Source: CAYFPS01 sp964345075 (GTDB taxonomy: Bacteria; CAIWAD01). From it: a DNA stretch of 64,000 nt. The DNA lies in contig CAYFPS010000002.1 of assembly GCA_964345075.1 (NCBI GenBank), positions 124,001-188,000 on the forward strand. Reading direction: 5' to 3'. Each line of letters opens with the position of its first letter. Positions within the stretch are counted from its first letter, which is position 1. Shown in pieces: positions 8,776-18,046 of this stretch. The notes beneath the pieces are model-generated. The model saw only the letters and a list, made by a program, of their open reading frames with translations. It was not told where the DNA came from and ran no database searches. A program made the translations under genes and the position numbers.

Positions 8776-9150
8776 TCAGTCCTGGATTTCAATGCCCAGC
8801 AGGGCGAGCTTCTCAGCCAGTGCTTCTTTAGTAAAAGGCTTCATGATGTACTCGTCGGCCCCTGCCTCCAGCGCTTCAACCACGCTTTCGATCTGATTCA
8901 CCGAAGTGACCATCAGCAGTTTGATTGCCTCGCTGTCCAGCAGGGAACGAGTTTGTCTCACAAACTGGATACCGTCCATCACCGGCATCTGCCAGTCGAC
9001 CAGCGCAAAATCAAAGGGCCCGGCAGATTGTATCAGCTGGAAGGCTTCCTTGCCATCTGCCGCCTGCAGATAGCTTACACCCATTTCGTCCAGGATACGA
9101 CCAAGCAACATGCGCATGGAAGCGGAGTCGTCTATAATGAGCGCTCTCAT
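8776..9150 (-). CDS. CheY-like single-domain response regulator (first of two)
   Basis: A 124-residue stand-alone receiver domain with the acidic pair (IIDDSASMR), phospho-acceptor (ALVDWQMPVMDG), switch threonine (MVTS) and lysine (IMKPFTKEAL). There is no output domain, so it acts as a diffusible chemotaxis signal or a phosphate sink. It overlaps cheW by four bases (ATGA) and is coupled to cheB. The operon has a second CheY at 10090-10449; which one is the motor-binding form cannot be decided here. Confidence 0.93.
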   Translation of the reverse strand: MRALIIDDSASMRMLLGRILDEMGVSYLQAADGKEAFQLIQSAGPFDFALVDWQMPVMDGIQFVRQTRSLLDSEAIKLLMVTSVNQIESVVEALEAGADEYIMKPFTKEALAEKLALLGIEIQD

Positions 9151-9605
9151 GCCACTTCTTCCCGCTGACTGGCCGCGTCTACAATCTTGATTACCCGTGA
9201 TACATCAAGTACCAGCAACAGTCGCTTGTCCAGCTTGTAGGCTCCAAGGATCAGTTCCCTGGCCGAGCCGGAAAGCGTGTCCGGTGGCTTTTCAAAGATC
9301 TCGTCTTCCACTTCCACCACATCACCAACTTCGTCCACCAGCAGGCTGACCACGGAGTCGCCATCGCGTATCACGACATTCATCCGCTCTTCGCGCTCAT
9401 CATCCGGTGGAAGGTCAAGTCTGCGCCTCAGGTCAAGTGCCGTTACAATCTGGCCGCGCAAATTGATCAGGCCGCTGATGACTTCCTGTGACAGCGGTAC
9501 AGTCGTCATCTGCTGAAAACGGATCACCTCCTGGACAAGCTTCACATCCACTCCGAAGTAGAGCTTGTTGACATAAAAGGTGCAGTATTGTCTGGATTCA
9601 GCCAT
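9147..9605 (-). CDS. cheW: Chemotaxis coupling protein CheW
   Basis: 152 residues with the SH3-like CheW fold: YCTFYVNKLYFGVDVKLVQEV at the start, GLINLRGQIVTALDLRRRL in the middle and VSLLVDEVGDVVEV after it. CheW joins CheA to chemoreceptors. It lies between cheX and a cheY gene, five bases after cheX, inside the chemotaxis operon. Confidence 0.93.
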   Translation of the reverse strand: MAESRQYCTFYVNKLYFGVDVKLVQEVIRFQQMTTVPLSQEVISGLINLRGQIVTALDLRRRLDLPPDDEREERMNVVIRDGDSVVSLLVDEVGDVVEVEDEIFEKPPDTLSGSARELILGAYKLDKRLLLVLDVSRVIKIVDAASQREEVA

Positions 9606-9609
9606 CGTG

Positions 9610-10077
9610 CTACTCCAGTTTCATCGTTACTTCCATCATGAAACGGTGCTTGCCGATCTCAAAGGGAACGACCATCACAGGGATGTCGCCCTTGTGACCC
9701 AGCGTGTGGCCGGGTCCGACCACCACCGTCGGGATGGAAATGTTGAAGCTCAGGTCCTGTGTGGAGAGTTCCGTTTTGGCCGCACCGGCAACGATGTTGG
9801 CCAGTTCACCCACCACGTCCTGTACGTCGTTTGTGATACGATAGACTTTTTCGCCCACCATCAATGCGTAGACCTTCAGGGCCACAGGCGTCGGCAGACT
9901 CAAGGCTACCGAGCCCAGCACCTTGGGTCCGGCGAATCCGATGATCGCCGAGACATCCCCCTGGGTGGAGTTCTCCTTCTTGAAGTAAGGAGTCCCCCGC
10001 TCGGGTGATACACCCACCATGGTCTCCATGGCATTGATCAGCGCGTTGATAAAAGGATTAATGTACTTGGCTTCCAT
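9610..10077 (-). CDS. cheX: Chemotaxis phosphatase CheX
   Basis: 155 residues with the CheC/CheX/FliY phosphatase signature: GELANIVAG (about residue 88), carrying the Glu and Asn that act on CheY-phosphate, and FNISIPTVVVGPG near the end. CheX dephosphorylates CheY-P and is the usual signal terminator where CheZ is absent. It lies between cheY and cheW, 12 bases from cheY. Confidence 0.9.
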   Translation of the reverse strand: MEAKYINPFINALINAMETMVGVSPERGTPYFKKENSTQGDVSAIIGFAGPKVLGSVALSLPTPVALKVYALMVGEKVYRITNDVQDVVGELANIVAGAAKTELSTQDLSFNISIPTVVVGPGHTLGHKGDIPVMVVPFEIGKHRFMMEVTMKLE

Positions 10078-10089
10078 GCCCGCCCCCGA

Positions 10090-10449
10090 TCATGCACCCG
10101 TAATCAGTTTCACCTTTTCTGCCAAAGTGTCCTTGGTGAAGGGCTTGACGATGTAATCGTTGACCCCCGCCGCCAGGGCTTCCATGACTTCATCCCGCGC
10201 ACCTTCCGACGTGACCATGATGATCGGAATCGAGTTCATGGCAGCGTCGGAACGCACTTCCTTGACCAGACTGAGTCCATCCATAACAGGCATGTTCCAG
10301 TCAGTCAGGATCAGATTGACTCCATCCAGCGTTTTGAGCGCTTCCTCACCATTGCCAGCCTCAACCAGATCCGTGAATCCGGCCGCCTTGAGGCTGTTGA
10401 TGATGATGCGTCGCATCGTGGTGGAGTCGTCTACAACAAGGATTCTCAT
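10090..10449 (-). CDS. cheY: Chemotaxis response regulator CheY
   Basis: 119 residues, a lone receiver domain: ILVVDDSTTMRRII, NLILTDWNMPVMDGL (phospho-acceptor Asp), IIMVTSEG (switch Thr) and YIVKPFTKDTL (Lys). The NMPVMDG and T-S-E details are closer to classical CheY than the other receiver gene of the operon. It lies directly downstream of cheA (20-base gap) and before cheX, which fits its being the main CheA substrate. Confidence 0.93.
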   Translation of the reverse strand: MRILVVDDSTTMRRIIINSLKAAGFTDLVEAGNGEEALKTLDGVNLILTDWNMPVMDGLSLVKEVRSDAAMNSIPIIMVTSEGARDEVMEALAAGVNDYIVKPFTKDTLAEKVKLITGA

Positions 10450-10469
10450 CGCTCTATCCTTTTTGGTGA

Positions 10470-12848
10470 TCAGCTGACTTTGGACGCCAGGCGGTGCACG
10501 TCCAGCATCTCGGTGATCTTGTCCTGTACGACAATCACCCCCAGCACACCTTCACGGGTGGCTTCACGCTTGACCGTGACCGACTCGTCGGCAATATCTT
10601 CTATGGCGTCTACAACCAGACCGAAGCTGCCGCCATTGTGACTGTAGACCACAACCTGCACGTCCTGGCGCTGCTCGTCGCTCTCGCTTCTGGGCACACT
10701 GCGGCGCTCTTCCAGATGGCGCTCGGGACGAATCAGTGGCAGAATCTGACCGCGGTACTGAATGACTTCCTGTTCGCCGGCGCGTTCGATGCGTGCCGCC
10801 TCGACTTCTTCCAGTCGATCCACCTCCGAAAGCGGCATGGCCATGCGGCTGCCACCGACGCGGAAGAGCAGCAGGGTCTGACGATCCTTGTCGCGATCTT
10901 CCTCGTGCCTTTCCTTGTCGGCCATTGCCTGTTCACGATCCACCGAAATCACGCGACTCTGCTGGGCAAGGCCCAGTACGTCGAGAATCAGCGCAACGGA
11001 TCCATCGCCCATGATCGTCGCCCCGCTGAAGATGCGAATCTGCTTGAGCTGCGAACCCAGCGGCTTGACCACGATTTCTTCCGTGTCCGTGATCTCGTCA
11101 ACCACCAGTCCGAAGGAACGGTCACCAGCCTGTAACACGGCGATGTTGATAATCTGACTGTCATCGACCGGCGCAAATCCCAACTGCTCACGCAGGTGCA
11201 CGAGCGGCAGGAGCTTGCCGCGCAGCCTGTATACGGGAGCGCCATGCAGCATTTCGATGCCGTTCTTTGCCTGCTCGCCTTCCAGTCGAACCAGTTCCAG
11301 CAAGCTGACCTGTGGCACGGCAAAGCGATCTTCACCCGCCTTCACCACCAGCGCCGGAATGATTGCCAGCGTCAGCGGAATCTTGATCTTGAGCGTGGTG
11401 CCTTCGCCCTCGACACTCGTCATGTCGACGACACCGCCGATGCGGGTAATATTCGTCTTGACCACATCCATGCCGACGCCGCGGCCGCTCACATTGGTTA
11501 CCTGCTTGGCCGTCGAGAAGCCCGGCATGAAAATCAGGTTGACCAGATCACGGTCGCTCATCCGCTCGGCAACCTCTGCTGTGATCAGTCCACGCTCGAT
11601 GGCCTTCTGCTTGACGGCACTTGCGCAGATGCCCGCGCCATCATCCTGAATCTCGATGTTTACCTGACCACCTTCGTGATACGCGCGCATGTGTATCACG
11701 CCTTCGGCAGGCTTGCCTGCTGCAACACGCTCGGCGGGCGACTCGACACCGTGATCCACGCTGTTCCTGATGATATGGGTCAGCGGATCCTTGATCGCTT
11801 CAAGCAGCGTCTTGTCCAGTTCCGTGTCCTTGCCGACCATGTCCAGACGAACCTGCTTGGAACAGGCATGCGCCAGATCACGAACCACACGCGGGAACTT
11901 GTTCCAGACATTGCCGATGGGCTGCATGCGTGTTTTCATCACGCCTTCCTGCAGCTCGGTCGTGATCAGATTGAGGCGCTGAAGAATGGGATTGAAGGCT
12001 GTGTCTTCAATGCGCGTGGCATACTGCAGCAGCTGATTGCGCACCAGCACAAGTTCGCCAGCCAGATTCATCAGGCGGTCCAGCTGTACTACATCCACAC
12101 GCAGCGTGCTGTCAGCCACGGAGCTGTCGGGCTTGCCGGAAGCCTGCTGCTTCTTCAGCGCTTCCTTGACTTGCCCGGAGGGCACGCCACCCTTTTCTAC
12201 CAGGATCTCGCCGATATGTCTGGGGTCGCCCTCGGCCTGTTCCCGCAAGGCATCCTCAATCTGCTCCTCATTGGCCAGACCGCTCTCCACAAGCACCTTG
12301 CCCATGGGCGGTGCGGGGGGCGCGGGCGGCTCTTCCTCGGCTTCCAGTTCAACTTCCAGCTCGGCAGGCGCTTCAAAGGCGACAGTGTTGGTCGCTTCAG
12401 GTGTTTCTTCTTTGGGAGCTTCCCCGGCCTGGTCAGCGGCAGCCTCGCTCCGGCCTTCCACCAGAGCAGAAAGCACTTCCACCAGACTCGAGTAATCGGT
12501 GTCACCTTCTGCCTGCGTGCTTTCAATGGAACGCAGAATCTCGCGCACGGCATCCACCATCTTCAGCAGCGTAGTGGTGATTTCCGGCGTCAGCTCACGG
12601 CTGCCATCGCGCAGCTGGCTGAGCAGGTTTTCACCCACATGCGTAACCTTTTCCAGCTTTGTAAAGCCGAAAAAGCCGCTCGTCCCCTTGATGGTGTGGA
12701 TTGTGCGGAAAATGCTGCCAAGCACCTCGAGGTCACCCGGGTTGTCTTCCAGACTGACGAATTCCTGATCCAGCCGGTCCAGGTTTTCGTAGCTCTCAAC
12801 CAGGAATTCCCTCAGGATGTCTTCCATGCCGGTGAGATCGATCATCAT
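10470..12848 (-). CDS. cheA: Chemotaxis histidine kinase CheA with two CheW-like domains
   Basis: About 792 residues. Domains in order: an HPt domain with the phosphorylated His in FRTIHTIKGTSGFFG; an acidic, Pro-rich linker; about residues 185-240, a helical segment (GKVLVESGLANEEQIEDAL, IGEILVEKGGVPSGQVKEAL) resembling the N-terminal domain of GspE/MshE ATPases; a dimerisation helix; an ATPase domain (RNSVDHGVESP, DDGAGI, GRGVGMDVV); a CheW-like domain; and a second CheW-like domain at the C-terminus (LLLFRVGGSRMAMPLSEV). The second CheW module and the inserted segment are not in E. coli CheA. Start uncertain: ATG at 12848 or 12845, both just after GGGGG; an ATG at 12857 also exists. Confidence 0.95.
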   Translation of the reverse strand: MMIDLTGMEDILREFLVESYENLDRLDQEFVSLEDNPGDLEVLGSIFRTIHTIKGTSGFFGFTKLEKVTHVGENLLSQLRDGSRELTPEITTTLLKMVDAVREILRSIESTQAEGDTDYSSLVEVLSALVEGRSEAAADQAGEAPKEETPEATNTVAFEAPAELEVELEAEEEPPAPPAPPMGKVLVESGLANEEQIEDALREQAEGDPRHIGEILVEKGGVPSGQVKEALKKQQASGKPDSSVADSTLRVDVVQLDRLMNLAGELVLVRNQLLQYATRIEDTAFNPILQRLNLITTELQEGVMKTRMQPIGNVWNKFPRVVRDLAHACSKQVRLDMVGKDTELDKTLLEAIKDPLTHIIRNSVDHGVESPAERVAAGKPAEGVIHMRAYHEGGQVNIEIQDDGAGICASAVKQKAIERGLITAEVAERMSDRDLVNLIFMPGFSTAKQVTNVSGRGVGMDVVKTNITRIGGVVDMTSVEGEGTTLKIKIPLTLAIIPALVVKAGEDRFAVPQVSLLELVRLEGEQAKNGIEMLHGAPVYRLRGKLLPLVHLREQLGFAPVDDSQIINIAVLQAGDRSFGLVVDEITDTEEIVVKPLGSQLKQIRIFSGATIMGDGSVALILDVLGLAQQSRVISVDREQAMADKERHEEDRDKDRQTLLLFRVGGSRMAMPLSEVDRLEEVEAARIERAGEQEVIQYRGQILPLIRPERHLEERRSVPRSESDEQRQDVQVVVYSHNGGSFGLVVDAIEDIADESVTVKREATREGVLGVIVVQDKITEMLDVHRLASKVS

Positions 12849-12953
12849 TACCCCCATCCAGTTACTGCGTCTTCTTCATCGGCAGACGCAAATCCCGACT
12901 TGACGATTCGGGCGACTGATGGGGGGGTAATCAGCGACGAGGCGCAAAGCCGG

Positions 12954-14324
12954 TTAATCTTCCAACAGACGGTATCGGCCAAGAAAGGCCTTCATTTCAC
13001 TCGAATTTTGACGAAATCCTGAGATCATGCCGTGCATGGCTTCCATTCCCTGCTGAACCTGTTGAATATTGCCGTTCACTTCCTGCAGGCTCTCGGTGAT
13101 GTTTCGCGCGTTGCCGGCAATCATGTTGACCGTTCCGCCCAACTCAGAAGTGGTCGCAGCCTGCTCCGTAACCGCGCTGGCAATGCCCGACTGCGCCTCG
13201 GAAACACCCAGAATCACGCGGCGGGCTTCTTCAATGGCAACTGCAACTTCTTCCGTTTCGCCCAGAATGCGCTTGATGGTTTCGCCAACCTGATCGGTGG
13301 CGCGGGCCGTTTCGCGGGCCAGATTCTTGATTTCGCCGGCAACCACTTCAAAACCCTTGCCTGCTTCACCCGCGCGAGCGGCTTCAATGGTTGCATTCAG
13401 CGCAAGCAGGTTGGTCTGCTCGGCGATGTTGCGAATCAGATCGATCACCTGGCGAATATCCTCGCTGCTGGACTCCAGACGGTCCACCAGCTTGCGGGCG
13501 TTTTCCGCCTGATCGCTGGCAGCCACGGCCGTCTCCTGCCCCAGCGTCGCGTTTCTGGAAATGTCCTGGATGCTCTGATCCAGCTCGGTAATGGCTGCGG
13601 CGACGGCCGTCATCGCGTCGGTCACTTCCGTGTTTGATTTTGTCACCTGATTGACCCGCTCCGCATTGCTGCCGGATGACTTGATTACATCGTTGGCGGT
13701 AGTGGCCATTTTGCTGCTGCTGCTCTCAACCAGTTCGGCCGTGCCCTGCAGGCTTTTCATTCCTTTCGAGTAAGTCCTGATCAGCTCTCTCAGGTTCTGT
13801 CCCAGATCACCCAGCTCTTCGCTTTGGCAATGAGTAGCCGCAGAGGCCAGATCACCACTGGAAGCATCCCTGACCGTCAGGGCAGCAGCTTCCTCGCGCA
13901 GGCGGCGCTCGCGCTCCAGCTTTTCAGCCTGACTGACATCCTCCCAGTTGACGATGTACCCGATCTGCTTGCCCGATTCATCCTTCAGCGCGTTGATGCG
14001 GGTTTCGAGAGTGACGGTTCCAAAGCTGAATCGGGCCGAATGCGGCAGTTTGAAGCCATCGCGCAAAATAGCCTCAACCCGGGCTGGATTCCGGTGAAAG
14101 CGGTGAATCGATCCGCCGAGCACCTCGTCAACATTCAGCCGGAAGATCTGCTTGATAACTGCCCGGTGCTGCTCGAGACTTTCCGCGGCCTTGTCATTCA
14201 TGTAGACCAGATTCAGCTCCATGTCGGCGATGAAGAGATTGGTTTGAATGCTGTTGAGAACCGCGTTCCAGCTGGCCTTTTTGACAAAACCCGCTTTGCG
14301 ATCTGCGTGACCGGTGTTCTTCAT
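12954..14324 (-). CDS. Soluble methyl-accepting chemotaxis protein with PAS domain
   Basis: 456 residues and no hydrophobic segment, so a cytoplasmic receptor. Residues about 20-130 form a PAS-like sensor (NSIQTNLFIADMELNLVYMN ... IGYIVNWEDVS). A helical linker follows, then a signalling domain with the conserved hairpin tip EQTNLLALNATIEAARAGE. Methylation sites cannot be assigned by eye. It is first in the chemotaxis operon, 105 bases ahead of cheA, with AGGGAG before its ATG. An internal rather than external signal (redox, c-di-GMP or energy state) is likely, but the ligand is unknown. Confidence 0.93.
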   Translation of the reverse strand: MKNTGHADRKAGFVKKASWNAVLNSIQTNLFIADMELNLVYMNDKAAESLEQHRAVIKQIFRLNVDEVLGGSIHRFHRNPARVEAILRDGFKLPHSARFSFGTVTLETRINALKDESGKQIGYIVNWEDVSQAEKLERERRLREEAAALTVRDASSGDLASAATHCQSEELGDLGQNLRELIRTYSKGMKSLQGTAELVESSSSKMATTANDVIKSSGSNAERVNQVTKSNTEVTDAMTAVAAAITELDQSIQDISRNATLGQETAVAASDQAENARKLVDRLESSSEDIRQVIDLIRNIAEQTNLLALNATIEAARAGEAGKGFEVVAGEIKNLARETARATDQVGETIKRILGETEEVAVAIEEARRVILGVSEAQSGIASAVTEQAATTSELGGTVNMIAGNARNITESLQEVNGNIQQVQQGMEAMHGMISGFRQNSSEMKAFLGRYRLLED

Positions 14325-14505
14325 TGGAGTTCTCCCTTTGATGAATCTTCAAGATTGAATCGTGATACAAACTTCTCCGGGGGGATTGGGGAGCGGGGAA
14401 TTCAGTTAAGTGGGGCAAACAATCAGCTCAAAGTAGGATCGGCATGGCAGTTATCCTTCAATCTCCTGCACGATTTTGAAGAAATGGCTTTCATAAAAAG
14501 AAAAA

Positions 14506-14525
14506 GGGAGGCGCGATTGCCTCCC
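14506..14525 (-). terminator. Terminator downstream of ssrA
   Basis: Read on the minus strand, GGGAGGC-AATCGC-GCCTCCC followed by TTTTTCTTTTT. It lies 14 bases beyond the tmRNA 3' end and is its natural terminator. Confidence 0.88.
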
Positions 14526-14538
14526 AATTTGCGGGTCA

Positions 14539-14890
14539 TGGAGACGGGGGGAGTTGAACCCCCGTCCGAAATGGCGCTTGCCAGGACCTCTACATGCTTA
14601 GCCTGTCTACAGGGTCTCGACGCGTCCAAAGCGGGCAGGCACGACCTGGCCACGTCCAGGCTGATGAATCTCGCCCCTTCCGCCTCAGCCGGAGCTTCGG
14701 GGCCAGCTCACGAGATGACGAAGTTTCCGCTGACTGTGAGCCTGTCAACGGGCTTCGGCTGCACTAGGCAGCGAGTGCGTAATCGTTGCCGATTAAAAAG
14801 TGTGCCGAACCTTTTTACGTGGTGGCTACGACATACCACGACATGCAGTCCGGGGTCGCTTCCGTTCCGTCGAATCCCACGAACGTCCCC
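14539..14890 (-). ncRNA. ssrA: Transfer-messenger RNA (tmRNA)
   Basis: The 5' end reads GGGGACG followed by GGGATTCGACGG (the conserved tmRNA 5' region), and the 3' end reads GTTCAACTCCCCCCGTCTCC-A. The 5' GGGGACG pairs with 3' CGTCTCC to give a seven-base acceptor stem; the T-arm GTTCAA is present and CCA is not encoded. The tag frame starts at the resume codon GGC (14788-14790), after TTTTTAATC, and ends at TAG (14764-14766), giving GNDYALAA. That is eight residues, shorter than the roughly ten or more in E. coli and many others. tmRNA rescues stalled ribosomes and tags the nascent chain for proteolysis. No SmpB gene is in the window. Confidence 0.95.
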
Positions 14891-14981
14891 GTCGGCCTCA
14901 AGAGTAGCGTTCCCGCTTCAGAGCGGCAAGGTTCTGCGCCCGCTTCTTGTGAATCAAGCACGCTGACGACATCTTGCCCGC

Positions 14982-17312
14982 ATGCGCACCATTCTTTTGT
15001 TTCTGCTTTTTCTGCCGGCCTGCCTGCATGCCGCCAACTGGACCCGTCATGCCAGCGATCTTGCAGCCTGGCTGGATTCCGATCCTGTCCTTGAACGGGC
15101 TCGCGTCGACATGCCCATTGAACTGATTCCCGGAGAACTCATCTGGGAACGCGGGCTCCTGCGTCGCTGCTGGCTGCCCTTCTTTGGCGACAGCCTGCTG
15201 ATGATCGAGGCTTATGGTCGGGGGCGCTGGCAGATTAACGGTGATACACCGGAAGAAATCGCTCGCCTGGCCTCTTATGCGGGCCGCAATGGTTTTAATG
15301 AAAAGCCGCGCCGCTTGATTCTGCTGCTGCCGGCCACCGTAGAAGTTGAGGGACTGCCTGAATTCAAGGCACCCGGGCGTCTTACGCTGGATTTCCTTCG
15401 GCGAGATCTGGATCAGGGCCATCCCGCGCTGGCCGTAAAAGAGGACGGGCCGGCTTTGCTTTTTGCCCAGCATCTGGCAGCCAAGGGGTCCAGCAGTGGA
15501 TTTCTCTGGTGCTATAATCCCGCCGACGAAACACTGCACTTTCGCGCTGCAGGTCAAGAGGCTCTGACAGCGGCCCTGCATGGCGGAAGTCATGTGCGTG
15601 TACCCTGGCTGCGAAGAAACAGACCGGAGACATCGGCCGCAAGCTCGCATCCAGGCACTCCTGAGGCGGCCTTTCGCATCCTGAACCCGATGCTGGAGCT
15701 TGGCCCGCAGGCAGGGGGCCAGATTCCCTGGCAATATCAGGCAGAACTCCTGCCGCAAGCCGGTCTCGATTTTGTGTGGTTGCGACTCGACCCCTCTGTC
15801 AGCGTGAACACGCAGGCTGGTCTGGCTCAACGGGGCAGCCTGCTGCTGCTCGATTGTGAACCACAGGAAGGCGGTGCCAGGGTATCCATCACGGGAAGCA
15901 CGGCAATCAAACAGGTGATTGAGCGGGATGGCGAACTGGATCTGCCTTCCATGAAGGTTCTGTTTCCGGCGGAGCCCTGGTGGCATCCGGCAACCACGCT
16001 GAAGGTGAAGTACCCGGACCACACGTCAGCAAGCCTGAGAGGTCTGGAAGCAAGGCGCTGGCTGGCAAAGAACCTGCGAAGACGGCTCGACCAACTCGAG
16101 GTGCGCGCGGAGCTTGCCAGCGAAAGGCTCTGGCTGGACAGCGAATTCGCGGTCAATGAGCGAAGGAACCAGGCATTGCTTGAACAGCGCCAGCTGAGCC
16201 GTGAGCCGGACTATGTGGATGCTGGCGAGCAAATGCCCACGGTCGACTCCGGGGCACACGGCGGAATGGACAGCTGGCTGGCGCGTTCAGTGGGTGAAAA
16301 CGGCGACAGTCTGATGCTGGCCGGTCGCCGAGCCCGCTCTACGCTGGAAGAACTGGAAGAGGCGGCAGCCATGCTGGAACTGTGGCTTGGACCTCGAGAT
16401 TCGCCAAGGATCGAGGCGGTCAAAAGCCGCCGTGCGTTGGAGGATCTGCACAAGCGGCGCATGGCCGACTCCGATCTAGCAGAAGCACTGCCCGCCTGTA
16501 TCACACTTTCTGACTGGACGGCCACCAGCGATCACGCCGCGCTGCGCCGGCTGGAAGCTCTCTGCTTGACGAGACTGGAGCAGGTTGAACTTCGCTCTGC
16601 CATCATGCCCGACTGGATGGCTGCAGGCTGGGCCCGCAGCGTTGCCCTGCTGTTGATGGATGATCTGCGTGGCCCGGATGTATCACACAGACTGCGCCAG
16701 GAAGCCATTGGAAGATTGAACTCGGCATTTCGCCCTCATCAGGAGCGATCATCGCTGGCCGCCGGATCCAGTGCAGAAGGTAGCTGGCGAAATGACGAGG
16801 TCAATGATCAACTGGCCTGGCGCTTCGCCCTGATGCTTGAGAATTTACGCTGGCAGCTGATGAGTCCGGAAGATCTCCGATGTATCACATGGCCGGACCT
16901 GCTTTTTCAGCTGGCCGAGGAGCTTCGCCAACCCCGGGATTGGCGCAGACCGGAAGCCTCCATTAGCAGCTGCATTCTAGACTTCGTCCAAGCCAGCGAG
17001 CTGATAAACAAGGAGCAGGAAGGCCAGATTGCCGATTGGATAGCGGGGGAGTGGACACGAACAGCCTTCCCTGAGATCTCCCTCAAGCTGGTTGGTGACG
17101 ATGCGGGCATGGCACTGGTTGAGTGCCGATCCAGCGGCGCCGATCGGGGAATTGTTCTCCCCTTGATGATTGATGACGGACAAAGGCTGCACCTCTTTCT
17201 CTTGCGTGTTACAGATGAGTCGCGCTGGTTTCCGCTCGATCTTCCGGCAGACAGGATCCGTGCGTGGCGCGTGGATCCCGGGGCATCATTGGCAGGAAAA
17301 GTCCGTTCATGA
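14982..17312 (+). CDS. Exported protein of unknown function (776 aa)
   Basis: The signal peptide (ILLFLLFLPACLHA) is clear. I do not recognise the family. The N-terminal third has mixed beta character, with an early region (SDPVLERARVDMPIELIPGELIWERGLLRR) before a basic stretch. The middle third (about residues 350-500) is charged and helical, with many Arg/Glu/Leu, and may be coiled coil. The C-terminal part is Trp-rich and ends in a small beta domain. Its stop overlaps the ATG of the DUF1460 amidase-like gene (ATGA), so the two are made together and may work together in the cell wall. Four octamer-type motifs lie inside (15241, 16497, 16679, 16881), plus GTGTTACA at 17206. Confidence 0.7.
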   Translation: MRTILLFLLFLPACLHAANWTRHASDLAAWLDSDPVLERARVDMPIELIPGELIWERGLLRRCWLPFFGDSLLMIEAYGRGRWQINGDTPEEIARLASYAGRNGFNEKPRRLILLLPATVEVEGLPEFKAPGRLTLDFLRRDLDQGHPALAVKEDGPALLFAQHLAAKGSSSGFLWCYNPADETLHFRAAGQEALTAALHGGSHVRVPWLRRNRPETSAASSHPGTPEAAFRILNPMLELGPQAGGQIPWQYQAELLPQAGLDFVWLRLDPSVSVNTQAGLAQRGSLLLLDCEPQEGGARVSITGSTAIKQVIERDGELDLPSMKVLFPAEPWWHPATTLKVKYPDHTSASLRGLEARRWLAKNLRRRLDQLEVRAELASERLWLDSEFAVNERRNQALLEQRQLSREPDYVDAGEQMPTVDSGAHGGMDSWLARSVGENGDSLMLAGRRARSTLEELEEAAAMLELWLGPRDSPRIEAVKSRRALEDLHKRRMADSDLAEALPACITLSDWTATSDHAALRRLEALCLTRLEQVELRSAIMPDWMAAGWARSVALLLMDDLRGPDVSHRLRQEAIGRLNSAFRPHQERSSLAAGSSAEGSWRNDEVNDQLAWRFALMLENLRWQLMSPEDLRCITWPDLLFQLAEELRQPRDWRRPEASISSCILDFVQASELINKEQEGQIADWIAGEWTRTAFPEISLKLVGDDAGMALVECRSSGADRGIVLPLMIDDGQRLHLFLLRVTDESRWFPLDLPADRIRAWRVDPGASLAGKVRS

Positions 17313-18043
17313 AGATTCTCTGCTGCTTGTGGTTACTGCTGTTTTGCCTTGCGGCGCAGGGACGTATCACAGGCTGTGATGAACTGGTGCAGCTTGCCTC
17401 CTCCACCAGTGGAACACGCAGCGAGAGGCTCGCCAACCTGGCTCTCGAAATGCTGGATCAACCCTATGCGGCCGGCACCCTTGGCGGTGGCCCGGAAGTG
17501 CAGGAAATCTTCTCACCGCGCTGCGACAGTCTGGACTGCATGACCCTGCTGGAAGTTCTGCTGGCCGCCAGCTCGCTAAATGAGAGCTCCACCCTCGAAG
17601 ACTGGGCTGATTCCCTGAGGCACTTGCGCTACGCATCTGGTGACATTGCCTGGGCTAGCCGTCATCACTTCTTTACCGAATGGCTTGGCGCGGGGCATGC
17701 CACGGATCTCGGAGCTCTGCAGGCAGCATCGCGCGCAACAGAGCTGAAGCTGAATCAGCGGGAAGAAGACAGCTTGTGGCTTGAAGGTGTAACACCCAAA
17801 CACTCGCACGTTGCCGTCATTGAGCATGATCTGCTGGACAGGAGCAGCATTCGCTCCGGGGATCTTGTTGGATTCCGCGCATCACAGGCTGGCCTTGATG
17901 TAACACATACCGGACTTCTTGTCTGGCAGGCAGGCGAGTTGATGCTGGTGCACGCTTCAAGCAACCAAGGCCGGGTCGTGATGGAGCCGCTTAGCGATTA
18001 CGCGGGAAGAAAGAAGGGCCTGGTCATCCTGCGTCTGCCTTAA
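17309..18043 (+). CDS. DUF1460 family, N-acetylmuramoyl-L-alanine amidase-like protein
   Basis: 244 residues with a signal peptide (CCLWLLLFCLAAQG). The PF07313-type pattern is visible: YAAGTLGGG, then the probable catalytic Cys in RCDSLDCMTLLEVLLA, and a His in THTGLLVW followed by LMLVHASSNQG. Family structures are NlpC/P60-like and are thought to cut peptidoglycan stem peptides or amide bonds. Start at the ATG at 17309, which overlaps the previous stop and begins the signal peptide. It converges on the next gene with only three bases between stops. Confidence 0.8.
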   Translation: MKILCCLWLLLFCLAAQGRITGCDELVQLASSTSGTRSERLANLALEMLDQPYAAGTLGGGPEVQEIFSPRCDSLDCMTLLEVLLAASSLNESSTLEDWADSLRHLRYASGDIAWASRHHFFTEWLGAGHATDLGALQAASRATELKLNQREEDSLWLEGVTPKHSHVAVIEHDLLDRSSIRSGDLVGFRASQAGLDVTHTGLLVWQAGELMLVHASSNQGRVVMEPLSDYAGRKKGLVILRLP

Positions 18044-18046
18044 GAC

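Noticed and set aside
11196..13022. 608-codon open frame antisense to cheA
   Set aside because: cheA is certain on the other strand; the antisense frame has no domain, signal or ribosome site and follows from GC-rich third positions.
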